Positions 16,659 to 24,725 of a stretch of DNA of 64,000 nt are shown piece by piece. Under the pieces are notes generated by a model. That model did not search any database, had not been told where the DNA came from, and worked only from the letters and a program-made list of their open reading frames with translations. Numbering within the stretch: the stretch's first letter is position 1; each line of letters starts with the position of its first letter. This DNA is from Neobacillus cucumis (lineage in GTDB: Bacteria; Bacillota; Bacilli; Bacillales; Cytobacillaceae), in NCBI RefSeq assembly GCF_002860255.1, contig NZ_PGVE01000012.1, positions 1 through 64,000 of the forward strand, read 5' to 3'. Position numbers and translations under genes: made by a program.

Positions 16659-17096
16659 ATGTTAATCCAAAAAGCTACTTTACATGAACTTGAGCCATTA
16701 GCAGAGTTATTTGACTTGTACAGGTTGTTTTACAAGCAGGAATCGAATTTAGAGGGCGCTAAACAATTTTTAAAGGAAAGAATCAGTAACGATGAATCCG
16801 TTGCATTTATTGCCTTAGACGGAGATCAGCCGTTGGGGTTTGTTCAACTTTATCCATCGTTTTCTAGTGTAAGCATGAAACGTTCTTGGGTTTTAAATGA
16901 TTTGTACGTGAAAAAGGAAGCCAGGGGACGAGGTGTTGGCGAGAAATTAATGAAAACGGCCATTGAATTTGTTAAAGATAAGAAAGCTAAGGGTCTATTT
17001 TTAGAAACAGCAGAAGATAACTATAACGCCCAAAGGCTCTATGAAAAACTAGGTTTTGAAAAAGAATCCAATTATTTCTATTACTATTCAATCTAA
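16659..17096 (+). CDS. GNAT-family N-acetyltransferase
   Basis: A 145-residue single-domain GNAT enzyme that transfers acetyl from acetyl-CoA to an unknown amine. Motif A is VLNDLYVKKEARGRGVGEKLM (residues about 85-105), with the RGxGxGxxL pyrophosphate loop. Motif B follows at LETAEDNYNAQRLYEKLGFEK, with the usual Asn and Tyr. AAGGGGGA precedes ATG 16659. Monocistronic with its own terminator; no partner gene hints at the substrate. Confidence 0.88.
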   Translation: MLIQKATLHELEPLAELFDLYRLFYKQESNLEGAKQFLKERISNDESVAFIALDGDQPLGFVQLYPSFSSVSMKRSWVLNDLYVKKEARGRGVGEKLMKTAIEFVKDKKAKGLFLETAEDNYNAQRLYEKLGFEKESNYFYYYSI

Positions 17097-17108
17097 ACGG
17101 AAACCTAA

Positions 17109-17153
17109 ACCACTAAAACCCCCAAATCCAAAAAGGAAAAAGGGGGTTTTAGT
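17109..17153. terminator. Bidirectional terminator between GNAT and GerPF-like genes
   Basis: CACTAAAACCCCC and GGGGGTTTTAGTG form a perfect 13-bp stem. It serves the GNAT gene and the convergent GerPF-like operon. Confidence 0.8.
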
Positions 17154-17161
17154 GCTGCTAT

Positions 17162-17395
17162 TTATAGAATACTATTTTTCACAGTTGAACTGTCCATCAA
17201 ATCATTATCGAGCAAGAATGAAATAGGGATAAGCATTGGGGCAATATCGCCATTTTGTTCACCATAGCCTTGATTTCGTTTGTAGGAAATAAATATATCG
17301 GTCATTTGATTGGGTCCCATGTTGAGGACGGATCCATGGTCCAATACATTAACTTTTATACCGCCGAGATTGACGTTCATGGGTGCGAAAATCAA
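17162..17395 (-). CDS. GerPA/GerPF-family spore germination protein, third of three
   Basis: A 77-residue spore germination family protein. GerP proteins sit in the inner coat and help germinants pass through it. It starts with the family strand (MNVNLGGIKVNVLDHGSVLNMGP) and has the conserved KRNQGYGEQNGD segment shared with its two neighbours. The likely start is TTG 17395 because GGGGGA lies 7 bases upstream; the internal ATG has no site. Last gene of a three-gene operon on this strand, 12 bases after the second. Confidence 0.7.
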   Translation of the reverse strand: MIFAPMNVNLGGIKVNVLDHGSVLNMGPNQMTDIFISYKRNQGYGEQNGDIAPMLIPISFLLDNDLMDSSTVKNSIL

Positions 17396-17407
17396 CCGTA
17401 TTCCCCC

Positions 17408-17641
17408 TTATATCAAACTGTTTTTGGCGGTATTGCTGTCGGTTACGTCAGTATCTACAACATACGATATCGGGATGTTAACAGGGGATAAGTCACCATT
17501 TTGTTCTCCAACCCCCTGATTTCTTTTATAAGAGAGCAACTGATCAACAAATTGGTTTGGCCCTAGATTTACATAGGAGGAATTATCCACTGTATTTACT
17601 TTGAAGCCTATAAAATTAATAGCCATTGGGGCGATATTCAA
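17408..17641 (-). CDS. GerPA/GerPF-family spore germination protein, second of three
   Basis: A 77-residue paralogue of the flanking genes (MNIAPMAINFIGFKVNTVDN start, KRNQGVGEQNGD motif, then IPISYVVDTD). A GTG at 17650 is in frame but lies directly on the ribosome binding site, whereas TTG 17641 has AAAAGGAG at 8 bases and is preferred. It sits between the other two copies with short gaps, so the three are cotranscribed. Function inferred from the GerP family: coat permeability to germinants. Confidence 0.7.
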   Translation of the reverse strand: MNIAPMAINFIGFKVNTVDNSSYVNLGPNQFVDQLLSYKRNQGVGEQNGDLSPVNIPISYVVDTDVTDSNTAKNSLI

Positions 17642-17671
17642 GTAAATCACTCCTTTTCACAAGCTGGTGTT

Positions 17672-17911
17672 TCATTCTAAAGGACAGTTTACTTTCATAC
17701 TCGTTGAATCAATTACATCATCGTCCTGTATTAAATGAATCGGAATAACTGTTCCGGTTTCATCGGCAATTTGTTGGCCAAAACCTTGATTCTTTTTTCC
17801 GACAACATTTACTCCTTTTAAAAAGGCTGATCCTAAAGAAATGCCACTTTTGTGATCCGGACTATTAATCTTCACATCTCCAATATTTACATTTGTTGGG
17901 ATAAAAAACAT
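17672..17911 (-). CDS. GerPA/GerPF-family spore germination protein, first of three
   Basis: A 79-residue member of the family, more diverged than the other two: it has GKKNQGFGQQIADETG where they have KRNQGxGEQNGD, and VNIGDVKINSPDHKSGISLG at the N-terminus. ATG 17911 has a very strong site (GGAGGGAGG). As the first gene of the operon it probably follows a sporulation promoter between 17930 and 17995, but I cannot assign one confidently. The trio looks like local duplication, separate from a standard gerPABCDEF operon. Confidence 0.7.
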   Translation of the reverse strand: MFFIPTNVNIGDVKINSPDHKSGISLGSAFLKGVNVVGKKNQGFGQQIADETGTVIPIHLIQDDDVIDSTSMKVNCPLE

Positions 17912-17995
17912 ACTTTATCCTCCCTCCTAAGGAAACCCATTACTGTATCTTTAAATATATTCGTAAAAAGGGGGAGTAAGAACAATTTGTTAAAA

Positions 17996-18027
17996 GACAA
18001 AAAAAAGAAAGTGGGTCTGCCACTTTC
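17996..18027 (-). terminator. Terminator of the SRAP gene
   Basis: On the minus strand AAAGTGG and CCACTTT form a stem, followed by CTTTTTTT. Confidence 0.7.
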
Positions 18028-18130
18028 GAAAGAAGGAAAACTTTTATGGGTTAGTACAGCATATGTTGGTGCTTGTACGTGCATGTAGTGAACATGTCCA
18101 TTTTAAAAAAATATTTTCAAAAAATAGGCT

Positions 18131-18808
18131 TTAGCAAATTTGTTGTATAAGCTCAATTGAATTATTTTTAGGCGAATTGACCAAGCTGGAAACCTCATAG
18201 GTGTCCATCAATTTTTCATCAAAAGGAACAAGCAAGGATTTCAACAAATTTATATCTGCCATTTCTGGGTTAAGCCACGTGGACTCATCTTCACGTGTTA
18301 AGATAACCGGCATACGATCATGAATATCTTTCATTAATTCATTCGGTTGCGTTGTAATCACCGAACAAGAATAAAGCATTTTTCCGTCTGGGGATTTATA
18401 TCCTTCCCAGAGCCCGGCCATAGCAAATAATTCATTGGATTTTAACTTAATCCGCATAGGGGTTTTTGCTTTATCGCTATGACGTTTCCATTCATAAAAA
18501 CTGTCGGCGATGACTAAACAACGTTTTTTCTTAAAGGCATTACGGAAACTTGGTTTCTCCGTAATGGTTTCGGCTCTGGCATTAATCATTTTGTTACCAA
18601 TTGAAATGTCATTTGCCCACGGAGGCACAAGGCCCCATTTTAAAAAGCCCATTCGGTTGGATGTTCCATTATTGATTACAGCAAGAACCAACTGTGAGGG
18701 GGCAATATTATAACTTGGAGCGTACATTTCTTCATCTAAAAAGGATTGGATATCGAAACGGTCCATAATTTCATCAATGGTTGCTGATAATGTGAAACGG
18801 CCGCACAT
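18131..18808 (-). CDS. SOS response-associated peptidase (SRAP, YedK/HMCES family)
   Basis: A 225-residue SRAP protein, which shields abasic sites in single-stranded DNA by forming a covalent bond through Cys2. MCGRFTLS gives Cys2 after removal of Met1. NARAET (asparagine that contacts the abasic sugar), FYEWKR (catalytic Glu) and IHDRMPVIL (catalytic His) are all present, so the protein should be active. It resembles B. subtilis YoaM/YoqW. Monocistronic. A LexA box was not found by eye. Confidence 0.93.
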   Translation of the reverse strand: MCGRFTLSATIDEIMDRFDIQSFLDEEMYAPSYNIAPSQLVLAVINNGTSNRMGFLKWGLVPPWANDISIGNKMINARAETITEKPSFRNAFKKKRCLVIADSFYEWKRHSDKAKTPMRIKLKSNELFAMAGLWEGYKSPDGKMLYSCSVITTQPNELMKDIHDRMPVILTREDESTWLNPEMADINLLKSLLVPFDEKLMDTYEVSSLVNSPKNNSIELIQQIC

Positions 18809-18870
18809 TCTATCACCTCGTGGTTCATGTTACGTCCATTGTAACAAATTGTTTGTTCCAAATTCAAAAT

Positions 18871-20142
18871 CTAACGCATTCGAATTTTTTTCACTCGGTC
18901 CAGTAATAATCCATCCGTTTGAGGGTTCTCACCAATCACAAAGTCGGTCATATAGTAAGAAAGATATTGTCCATAGTTGTTATTTGTATTTAATAAAAGC
19001 TCGTCCACATAATACACTCCATTAGGTATTGAATCATTAAGTAATACGGCCATGGCAGCATATACCCCGCAGGCAGCCTGAAAATAGGTGGCGTTGGTTT
19101 TATATCTGGTAAATATGAAATCATTAGATAACACATGATACATATATCTCTCTTTATCCGGATAAACGAGAAGTACTCCTACTAAATCCTCTCCATCAAG
19201 GAGTGAATCAAGAGGGTCCAATACTTTCTTCTGTAAATCCCATATTTTATCTGAATCATCCAGGTGATTTCGAATCAATTCTGTGGTGTGATCATTTATT
19301 TTATAAATGAATCCTCCTTCCATATCAAACTGCTTACAGAGGGTATAAACTTCTTCATGCGGCATTAAACAGCCATGAAACTGCTTGTCCCCTAATGTGA
19401 CCTTGAATTCTAACTCATACACATGTTCAAAAAAATAGAGGGGGCTCTTATTTTTCATAAACATCGGATAACTAAGGATAGCTTCATCTAAGAAACATTC
19501 AGGAGACCAACTTGAATAAACTACATTTTCTTTGGCTTTTTTTAAATCTTTATAAAAAGAAGTATCATGTTCAACTATAAAACAGGCCAGAGGCTTTTCA
19601 TCAGGATATGATTTCATTAACTGAATGGCCATCCACTGGACAACTCCTGGGTTCATTCCGGAACAGACAATCGCTTTTACGTTCGAATAATCATCTTTAT
19701 ATTTTTCAAAATAGCGAAGCCGTTCTATTAAGGGGAATCCTTCATATTCGTCTTCATGGTCATCAATATAGTTATTTTCAAGTGCTGTATTGACATAATA
19801 AACACCAAGTTGATTACAGCAATCCAACATTTCAACAGTATCAGCACAAGAAACATCTAGAACAATCGAAGTATTTGATTTTTTTAAATGGTTTCGGAAT
19901 GCAATGGTGTCCTTTAGGTCTAATTGATGGAGTTGGATTTGGTTCAATAGATTGGGGCAGATGTTTCGGTAATAGTCTAGTGGTCTCTGTTTGTAATCGA
20001 TTAAGTGGAAGGCACAATCATAAATCTTTTGATAGATAGGATCCTTCTGATCTGTTATCGCTTTATTTAAGATCGAGAGAAGGGATTTTGCCACACCGCC
20101 TGAACTTCCCAAGATGGTAATAACAAGTTTACTTTGGTTCAT
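18871..20142 (-). CDS. Saccharopine dehydrogenase/homospermidine synthase-like protein
   Basis: A 423-residue protein starting with a Rossmann dinucleotide loop (LVITILGSSGGVAKSLLSIL). SIVLDVSCADTVEMLDCCNQLGVYYVNTALE resembles the homospermidine-synthase signature. SGMNPGVVQWMAIQ and HEEVYTLCKQF also fit that group. Homospermidine synthases join putrescine units by NAD-dependent imine chemistry, but no polyamine gene is nearby and Bacillus homologues are poorly studied. It could act on another amine or amino-acid imine. ATG 20142 is chosen for GGGAGGTG upstream. Transcribed alone, away from the tre operon. Confidence 0.6.
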   Translation of the reverse strand: MNQSKLVITILGSSGGVAKSLLSILNKAITDQKDPIYQKIYDCAFHLIDYKQRPLDYYRNICPNLLNQIQLHQLDLKDTIAFRNHLKKSNTSIVLDVSCADTVEMLDCCNQLGVYYVNTALENNYIDDHEDEYEGFPLIERLRYFEKYKDDYSNVKAIVCSGMNPGVVQWMAIQLMKSYPDEKPLACFIVEHDTSFYKDLKKAKENVVYSSWSPECFLDEAILSYPMFMKNKSPLYFFEHVYELEFKVTLGDKQFHGCLMPHEEVYTLCKQFDMEGGFIYKINDHTTELIRNHLDDSDKIWDLQKKVLDPLDSLLDGEDLVGVLLVYPDKERYMYHVLSNDFIFTRYKTNATYFQAACGVYAAMAVLLNDSIPNGVYYVDELLLNTNNNYGQYLSYYMTDFVIGENPQTDGLLLDRVKKIRMR

Positions 20143-20228
20143 CTCATCACCTCCCATTTTTAAGATTCATAATAGAATATGCAAAGCTAATGGGGGAGGG
20201 TTGGACAACCAAACCAAAATTTCGCATG

Positions 20229-20256
20229 AAAAAAGGAGCCTCGAAAGGCCCCTAAA
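20229..20256 (-). terminator. Terminator of the tre operon
   Basis: On the minus strand GGGGCCT and AGGCTCC pair around TTCG, followed by TTTTTT. Confidence 0.8.
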
Positions 20257-20261
20257 TTGAA

Positions 20262-20969
20262 TTATCTTCTTGCGAAATCAACAAAACGAAATTTATCAGG
20301 ACGGTGCCTCGATTCTGTATATTGAAACAGAGCAGCATCATCTAAATAGACATAGTTTTTAATCACCACCACATTATGAAAGCCTTCAAGATCAAGGAGT
20401 GAACGATCTTCAGGGGTTGGTTCGACCACGACTATTTCCTTTTTTGCAAAGCTGATGGTCAGCTTTAGTTCATTTTCAATATACTCATAAATGGAATCAG
20501 CACAGATTTCTTCCGTTAGGGAAGGAACTTTACTGCTAGATAAATAATCTTTATCTAAAATAATTTTCTCTCCGCCCATTTCCCTCGTACGGACTACCTT
20601 CCAAACAAGTTCTTTACTTCCCAGCTGTAACTGCTGGCGAATATATCCATCCGGTTTGATTAAAGATAGTTCATTAACACTGGTCTTTGGTTTACTGCCC
20701 ATTTTACTGGCAAGCTCCTTAAAACTAACCAATCCGCTGACAGGAAAGTCAAACTTACTGATGTCGATGACTATAGAACCTTTTCCTCTAACTTTTTGAA
20801 TATAGCCGTTTTGTGAGAGCAGATTTAATGCCTTTCTAATCGTTTCCCTCGAGGTTTCATATTGATCTTTCAACTCATTTTCAGAGGGCAGAAGGGTTTG
20901 TGCAGGAATTTCTCCATTTTTAATTTGCTCGACTATTGCTTCATAAATAGTTAGGTACTTGTTTGTCAT
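20262..20969 (-). CDS. treR: Trehalose operon repressor, GntR family
   Basis: A 235-residue repressor. The N-terminal winged helix (LPSENELKDQYETSRETIRKAL, then GYIQKVRGKGS) reads the tre operators; the C-terminal UTRA domain (about 85-230) binds trehalose-6-phosphate and releases them. It ends like B. subtilis TreR (YTESRHRPDKFRFVDFARR). ATG 20969 follows GGAGATG and matches the TreR N-terminus; the ATG at 20987 overlaps the treA stop. Third gene of treP-treA-treR, so it controls its own synthesis. Confidence 0.95.
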   Translation of the reverse strand: MTNKYLTIYEAIVEQIKNGEIPAQTLLPSENELKDQYETSRETIRKALNLLSQNGYIQKVRGKGSIVIDISKFDFPVSGLVSFKELASKMGSKPKTSVNELSLIKPDGYIRQQLQLGSKELVWKVVRTREMGGEKIILDKDYLSSSKVPSLTEEICADSIYEYIENELKLTISFAKKEIVVVEPTPEDRSLLDLEGFHNVVVIKNYVYLDDAALFQYTESRHRPDKFRFVDFARR

Positions 20970-20983
20970 AATGACATCTCCGA

Positions 20984-22654
20984 TCATTTTTTCAAGTGAT
21001 ACGCAATGGACTCATATGGACGCAGCACGATTTCCTCGGCTGGTTGTGCAGGAGAGTCCTCATAATTAGAGATTAACATCTCACATTGATAGTCATCAAC
21101 ATTTAAGTGAGAGGGAAGAGGAAGTCTCTTTTCTTTACTGTAAAAATTGCTTATAACAACTAATTTTTCTGAACCGCAGTTTCTAATAAATGCAAAAATC
21201 TCTGGATCTTGTGCTAATATCCATTCGAAGTCACCTTCAGTAATCACATCAACCTCTTTACGTAATTGAATAAGCTTTTGATAATGATAAAAGATGGAAT
21301 CTGCGTCTTCAAGCGCAGTTTCGGCATTTATTTCTTTATAATTTGCAGATGTAGCAATCCATGGAGTCCCACAAGTAAACCCGGCGTTCACACTAGGATC
21401 CCACTGTACTGGTGTTCTAGAATTGTCACGTGATTTTTGCTTCAAGATTTCAATAATTTCTTGTTCGTTCATGCCTCTATTTTTCAAAATTTGGAACATA
21501 TTTAATGACTCGACATCACGATACTCGTCTATTGAGTTGAAATTTGGATTGGTCATACCAAACTCTTCGCCTTGATAAATATAAGGAGTTCCCTGCATAA
21601 GATGCAGCGTTGTAGCCAGCATTTTTGCTGATTCCTTATGGTAATTTACTTCATCACCGAAGCGTGAAACGGCTCTTGGCTGGTCGTGATTACACCAGAA
21701 GAGGGCATTCCATCCTCCGCCTTCGTTCATTTCGACTTGCCAATTTGATAGGATTTCTTTCAATGCTTGAAAATCAAAATCCGCTTTTGTCCATTTGTCC
21801 CCATTTGGATAATCCACTTTTAGGTGATGGAAGCTGAAGGTCATATTTAATTCCTCTTGGTCGGGATTCGTATAACGAATACAATTATCGATGGATGTAG
21901 AGGACATTTCTCCAACCGTCATAATATCGTATTTCGAAAATACTTGTTCATTCATTTCATGTAAAAATTCGTGTATTCTGGGACCATCCGTATAAAATTT
22001 ACGGCCGTCACTGTCATCCTGAGGGAATTGCTGGTCTTTAGAGATTAAATTGATGACATCCAAACGGAAACCATCAACGCCTTTTTTTAACCAAAAGTGC
22101 ATCATCTCATATAGTGCCTCACGTAATTTTTCATTTTCCCAGTTTAAATCCGCTTGTGTCACATCAAATAAATGAAGATAGTACTGACCAGTTATTTCAT
22201 CATATGCCCACGCTGATCCGCCGAATTTTGATTCCCAATTGGTTGGCGGCTCTCCATTTTTCCCATCTTTCCAGATATAAAAATCACGGTAAGGATTATC
22301 CCTCGACGATCTCGCTTGCTTAAACCATTCATGCTCAGTTGAAGTATGGTTAATTACGATATCCATAATAATCTTCATACCGCGCTTATGGGCTTCTGCA
22401 ACCAATAAATCAAAATCTTCCATTGTTCCGTAATCTTCGTGAATAGAGTAGTAATCACTAATATCATAACCGTTATCCCGCTGTGGAGACTTATAGATTG
22501 GCGTTAACCAAAGGACGTCCACACCAAGCTTTTTCAAATAATCTAGCTTTTTGATAATACCTTGAAGATCTCCTGTCCCATTTCCAGTCGTATCATTAAA
22601 GCTCTTAGGATATATCTGATATACGACTGCTTTTTTCCACCATTCTGTTGCCAT
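20984..22654 (-). CDS. treA: Phospho-alpha-(1,1)-glucosidase (trehalose-6-phosphate hydrolase)
   Basis: A 556-residue GH13 enzyme that splits imported trehalose-6-phosphate into glucose and glucose-6-phosphate. The GH13 residues are Asp199 in GFRLDV, Glu249 in VGEM and Asp324 in NHDQPR. QIYPKSFNDTTGNGTGDLQG at the N-terminus is typical of the family. No signal peptide, as expected for a PTS product. It overlaps or abuts treR and follows treP by about 80 bases that contain a strong hairpin. GCAGGTG lies upstream of ATG 22654. Confidence 0.96.
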   Translation of the reverse strand: MATEWWKKAVVYQIYPKSFNDTTGNGTGDLQGIIKKLDYLKKLGVDVLWLTPIYKSPQRDNGYDISDYYSIHEDYGTMEDFDLLVAEAHKRGMKIIMDIVINHTSTEHEWFKQARSSRDNPYRDFYIWKDGKNGEPPTNWESKFGGSAWAYDEITGQYYLHLFDVTQADLNWENEKLREALYEMMHFWLKKGVDGFRLDVINLISKDQQFPQDDSDGRKFYTDGPRIHEFLHEMNEQVFSKYDIMTVGEMSSTSIDNCIRYTNPDQEELNMTFSFHHLKVDYPNGDKWTKADFDFQALKEILSNWQVEMNEGGGWNALFWCNHDQPRAVSRFGDEVNYHKESAKMLATTLHLMQGTPYIYQGEEFGMTNPNFNSIDEYRDVESLNMFQILKNRGMNEQEIIEILKQKSRDNSRTPVQWDPSVNAGFTCGTPWIATSANYKEINAETALEDADSIFYHYQKLIQLRKEVDVITEGDFEWILAQDPEIFAFIRNCGSEKLVVISNFYSKEKRLPLPSHLNVDDYQCEMLISNYEDSPAQPAEEIVLRPYESIAYHLKK

Positions 22655-22698
22655 GAAAAAAACACCTGCCTAGTTAATTGATTAGTCTAATGTGGAAA

Positions 22699-22721
22699 AG
22701 GAGGGAGATGGTCTCCCTCCT
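22699..22721 (-). other. Perfect hairpin between treP and treA
   Basis: AGGAGGGA and TCCCTCCT form an uninterrupted 8-bp GC-rich stem with a 7-base loop, followed by only TTT. It could act as a partial terminator or as a 3' stabiliser of the treP message, giving unequal treP and treA expression. Function is inference. Confidence 0.6.
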
Positions 22722-22735
22722 AGATGGAGTGATAA

Positions 22736-24160
22736 TTATTTGCTTAACTTTGACTTATTCAAACCAGTTTTTGCAAAGATTGAAGTTAGGATGAATGGAA
22801 CTACAATGGCAATTACCATACATACTGCAAACACAGCCATATGTTTTGGCTGGATGGAAAGGATACCAGGTATACCTCCAACACCGATTGAGTTTGCCAT
22901 TACACCGCTTGCAACCGATACAACACCTGCAATCATGGAACCAATCATCGCAGCTAGGAATGGGAAGCCATATTTTAAGTTAATACCAAACATTGCTGGT
23001 TCTGTTACACCAAGATAACAAGAAATGGTTGCTGGTATAGATACTTGTTTTTCTTCTTCATTTTTACGGTTAATAAAGATCATCGCAAGAACGGCTGAAC
23101 CTTGAGCAATGTTTGATAGAGCGATCATTGGCCATAGGTTTGTTCCGCCAAATTGGCTTACTAATTGAAGGTCAATCGCATTTGTCATATGGTGTAAACC
23201 AGTGATAACTAGTGGAGCGTATGCGAAACCAAATACAGCCGCAAATAACCAGCCGAAGGATGAAGTTAAGCTAGAATAAACCACGTGAGAGATTCCAGCG
23301 CCAATCTTCCAGCCGATAGGGCCTAAAATCGTGTGTGCAATTAATACAGTTGGAACTAATGCTAAAAAAGGAACTACAATCATTGAGATAGAGTTTGGAA
23401 CGATTTTACGCAATCTTGTTTCTAAGAAACCTAATACTAATCCAGCTAAAATGGCCGGAATAACTTGTGCTTGATAACCAATCATTTTAATGTGGGCAAA
23501 TCCAAAATCCCATGTTGGAATTTCCTTTGCTCCTGCTACTGCATAAGCATTTAATAATTGCGGAGAAACCAGCGTGATACCAAGAACAATACCAAGAATT
23601 TGAGAAGCACCCATTTTCTTTGCTACAGACCAGGTGATTCCGACTGGAAGGAAGTGAAAGATCGCTTCACCAATCAGCCATAAGAAGGAGTGAACACCTG
23701 CCCAAAATTGAGAAACTTCAATAATGGTCTTCGTTCCATTATCTAATAATTTAATGTCACCGATTACATTTCGGAAACCAAGAATTAAACCTCCGACTAC
23801 TAGGGCAGGGATTAATGGAGTGAAAATTTCAGCTAAATGGCCCATCATTCGTTGAATCCAGTTTTGATTTTGCTTAGCAGCTTTTTTGGCTTCCTCTTTT
23901 GAAGTTCCATCAACGCCAGCAATTTGTACAAATTCATTATAGAAACTAGGGACTTCATTACCGATGATCACTTGGAATTGACCTGCTTGGGTAAATGTAC
24001 CTTTTACAAGTTTGATGGATTCAATTTCTTTTACGTTTGCTTTACTTGGATCATTTAAAACAAAACGCATCCTTGTTACACAGTGGGTAACGGCTGCAAT
24101 ATTTTCTTTACCGCCAATGTGTTTAAGTAACTCTTTCGAAGGATCTGTATACTTCGTCAT
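22736..24160 (-). CDS. treP: Trehalose PTS permease, EIIBC component
   Basis: A 474-residue PTS permease that phosphorylates trehalose while importing it. The EIIB domain (about 1-90) carries Cys27 in VTHCVTRMRF, the phosphorylated residue. The EIIC domain with about ten membrane spans follows from about 110 to the end, including GITLVSPQLLNAYAV and TGLHHMTNAIDLQL. There is no EIIA domain, so it must borrow a glucose-type EIIA. ATG 24160 follows GGGGGA; the ORF start at 24184 has no site. First gene of the tre operon. Confidence 0.95.
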   Translation of the reverse strand: MTKYTDPSKELLKHIGGKENIAAVTHCVTRMRFVLNDPSKANVKEIESIKLVKGTFTQAGQFQVIIGNEVPSFYNEFVQIAGVDGTSKEEAKKAAKQNQNWIQRMMGHLAEIFTPLIPALVVGGLILGFRNVIGDIKLLDNGTKTIIEVSQFWAGVHSFLWLIGEAIFHFLPVGITWSVAKKMGASQILGIVLGITLVSPQLLNAYAVAGAKEIPTWDFGFAHIKMIGYQAQVIPAILAGLVLGFLETRLRKIVPNSISMIVVPFLALVPTVLIAHTILGPIGWKIGAGISHVVYSSLTSSFGWLFAAVFGFAYAPLVITGLHHMTNAIDLQLVSQFGGTNLWPMIALSNIAQGSAVLAMIFINRKNEEEKQVSIPATISCYLGVTEPAMFGINLKYGFPFLAAMIGSMIAGVVSVASGVMANSIGVGGIPGILSIQPKHMAVFAVCMVIAIVVPFILTSIFAKTGLNKSKLSK

Positions 24161-24229
24161 TTCTCTTCCCCCTAAAAATGGCATAGGACCATTTTTCTTT
24201 TTATTAATTTAACCTAATACATACAGAAT

Positions 24230-24245
24230 TTGTGTACGGTTTCAA
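24230..24245 (-). promoter_or_regulatory. Possible cre (CcpA) site 2 of the tre operon
   Basis: TTGAAACCGTACACAA on the minus strand matches the cre consensus with one mismatch, within the transcribed leader. Confidence 0.4.
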
Positions 24246-24257
24246 AAGTCAAACCAT

Positions 24258-24271
24258 CTTGTATATACAAG
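24258..24271. promoter_or_regulatory. TreR operator 1
   Basis: CTTGTATATACAAG is a perfect 14-bp palindrome matching the known tre operator of B. subtilis. It lies just downstream of the predicted start. Confidence 0.85.
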
Positions 24272-24273
24272 TT

Positions 24274-24289
24274 TTGTCTACGGTTTCAT
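24274..24289 (-). promoter_or_regulatory. Possible cre (CcpA) site 1 of the tre operon
   Basis: ATGAAACCGTAGACAA on the minus strand matches the cre consensus with one mismatch and touches the -10 box, a position for repression by CcpA. It shares GAAACCGTA-ACAAA with cre site 2. Confidence 0.45.
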
Positions 24290-24316
24290 TTTATCTTGTA
24301 TATACATGTATGTCAA
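24288..24316 (-). promoter_or_regulatory. tre operon promoter with operator 2 in the spacer
   Basis: On the minus strand TTGACA (24311-24316), a 17-bp spacer and TAAAAT (24288-24293) form a strong sigma-A promoter. CTTGTATATACATG (24295-24308), a second TreR operator, fills the spacer, so bound TreR would exclude RNA polymerase. Confidence 0.85.
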
Positions 24317-24501
24317 CAAATAAAAGTTAAGTTTTTTAAAATAATATTAATGTCTTAAATGCTTTTTTATTATGGAGGTTTAATGAGTAAAACATGCTCT
24401 TTAGACCTATTTATATAATTCAGAACAAATAGATGGGGGACTTTTATAATATTTTAATATAAGTCTTAAGAATTACTTTCCCACTTTACAGTAATAAACC
24501 A

Positions 24502-24530
24502 TTGATTGAAGATTCCGAAAATGGTAAAAT
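24502..24530 (+). promoter_or_regulatory. Promoter of small RNA copy B
   Basis: TTGATT (24502-24507), a 17-bp spacer and TAAAAT (24525-24530). The -10 box lies 22 bases before the conserved GTTTAGACC block, the same as in copy A. Confidence 0.6.
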
Positions 24531-24536
24531 GAACTT

Positions 24537-24636
24537 GTTTAAATTCTTCTGAGTTTAGACCTCCTAATTGTGAGAGCTTAGCCTAGACCACTAAGTTCTC
24601 GGTTTGGCCTTTGATTATTTCAAAGGTCCTTTTTTT
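24537..24636 (+). ncRNA. Small structured RNA, copy B
   Basis: Same blocks as copy A: GTTTAGACCTCC (24553-24564), then the 20-base GCTTAGCCTAGACCACTAAG identical in both, then a terminator stem GGCCTTTG/CAAAGGTCC and seven T. The outer stem pairs are GAGA/TCTC here and GG/CC in copy A, a compensatory difference that supports the fold. The loop CCTAGACCA and the 5' block share the motif TAGACC. It ends about 90 bases before a GNAT gene on the same strand. I do not recognise an Rfam family. Confidence 0.7.
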
Positions 24637-24725
24637 GTGTGCCTAGCTAAACTCAATAATCGTTTGTTACTATAGACTAAGATAAATGGCATATCTAAAA
24701 TCACATAAGTAAGGGGACTTTGACA

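Noticed and set aside
18777..19025. 82-residue plus-strand ORF between SRAP and the homospermidine-synthase-like gene
   Set aside because: It overlaps the ends of two well-supported minus-strand genes and has no ribosome binding site or family features.
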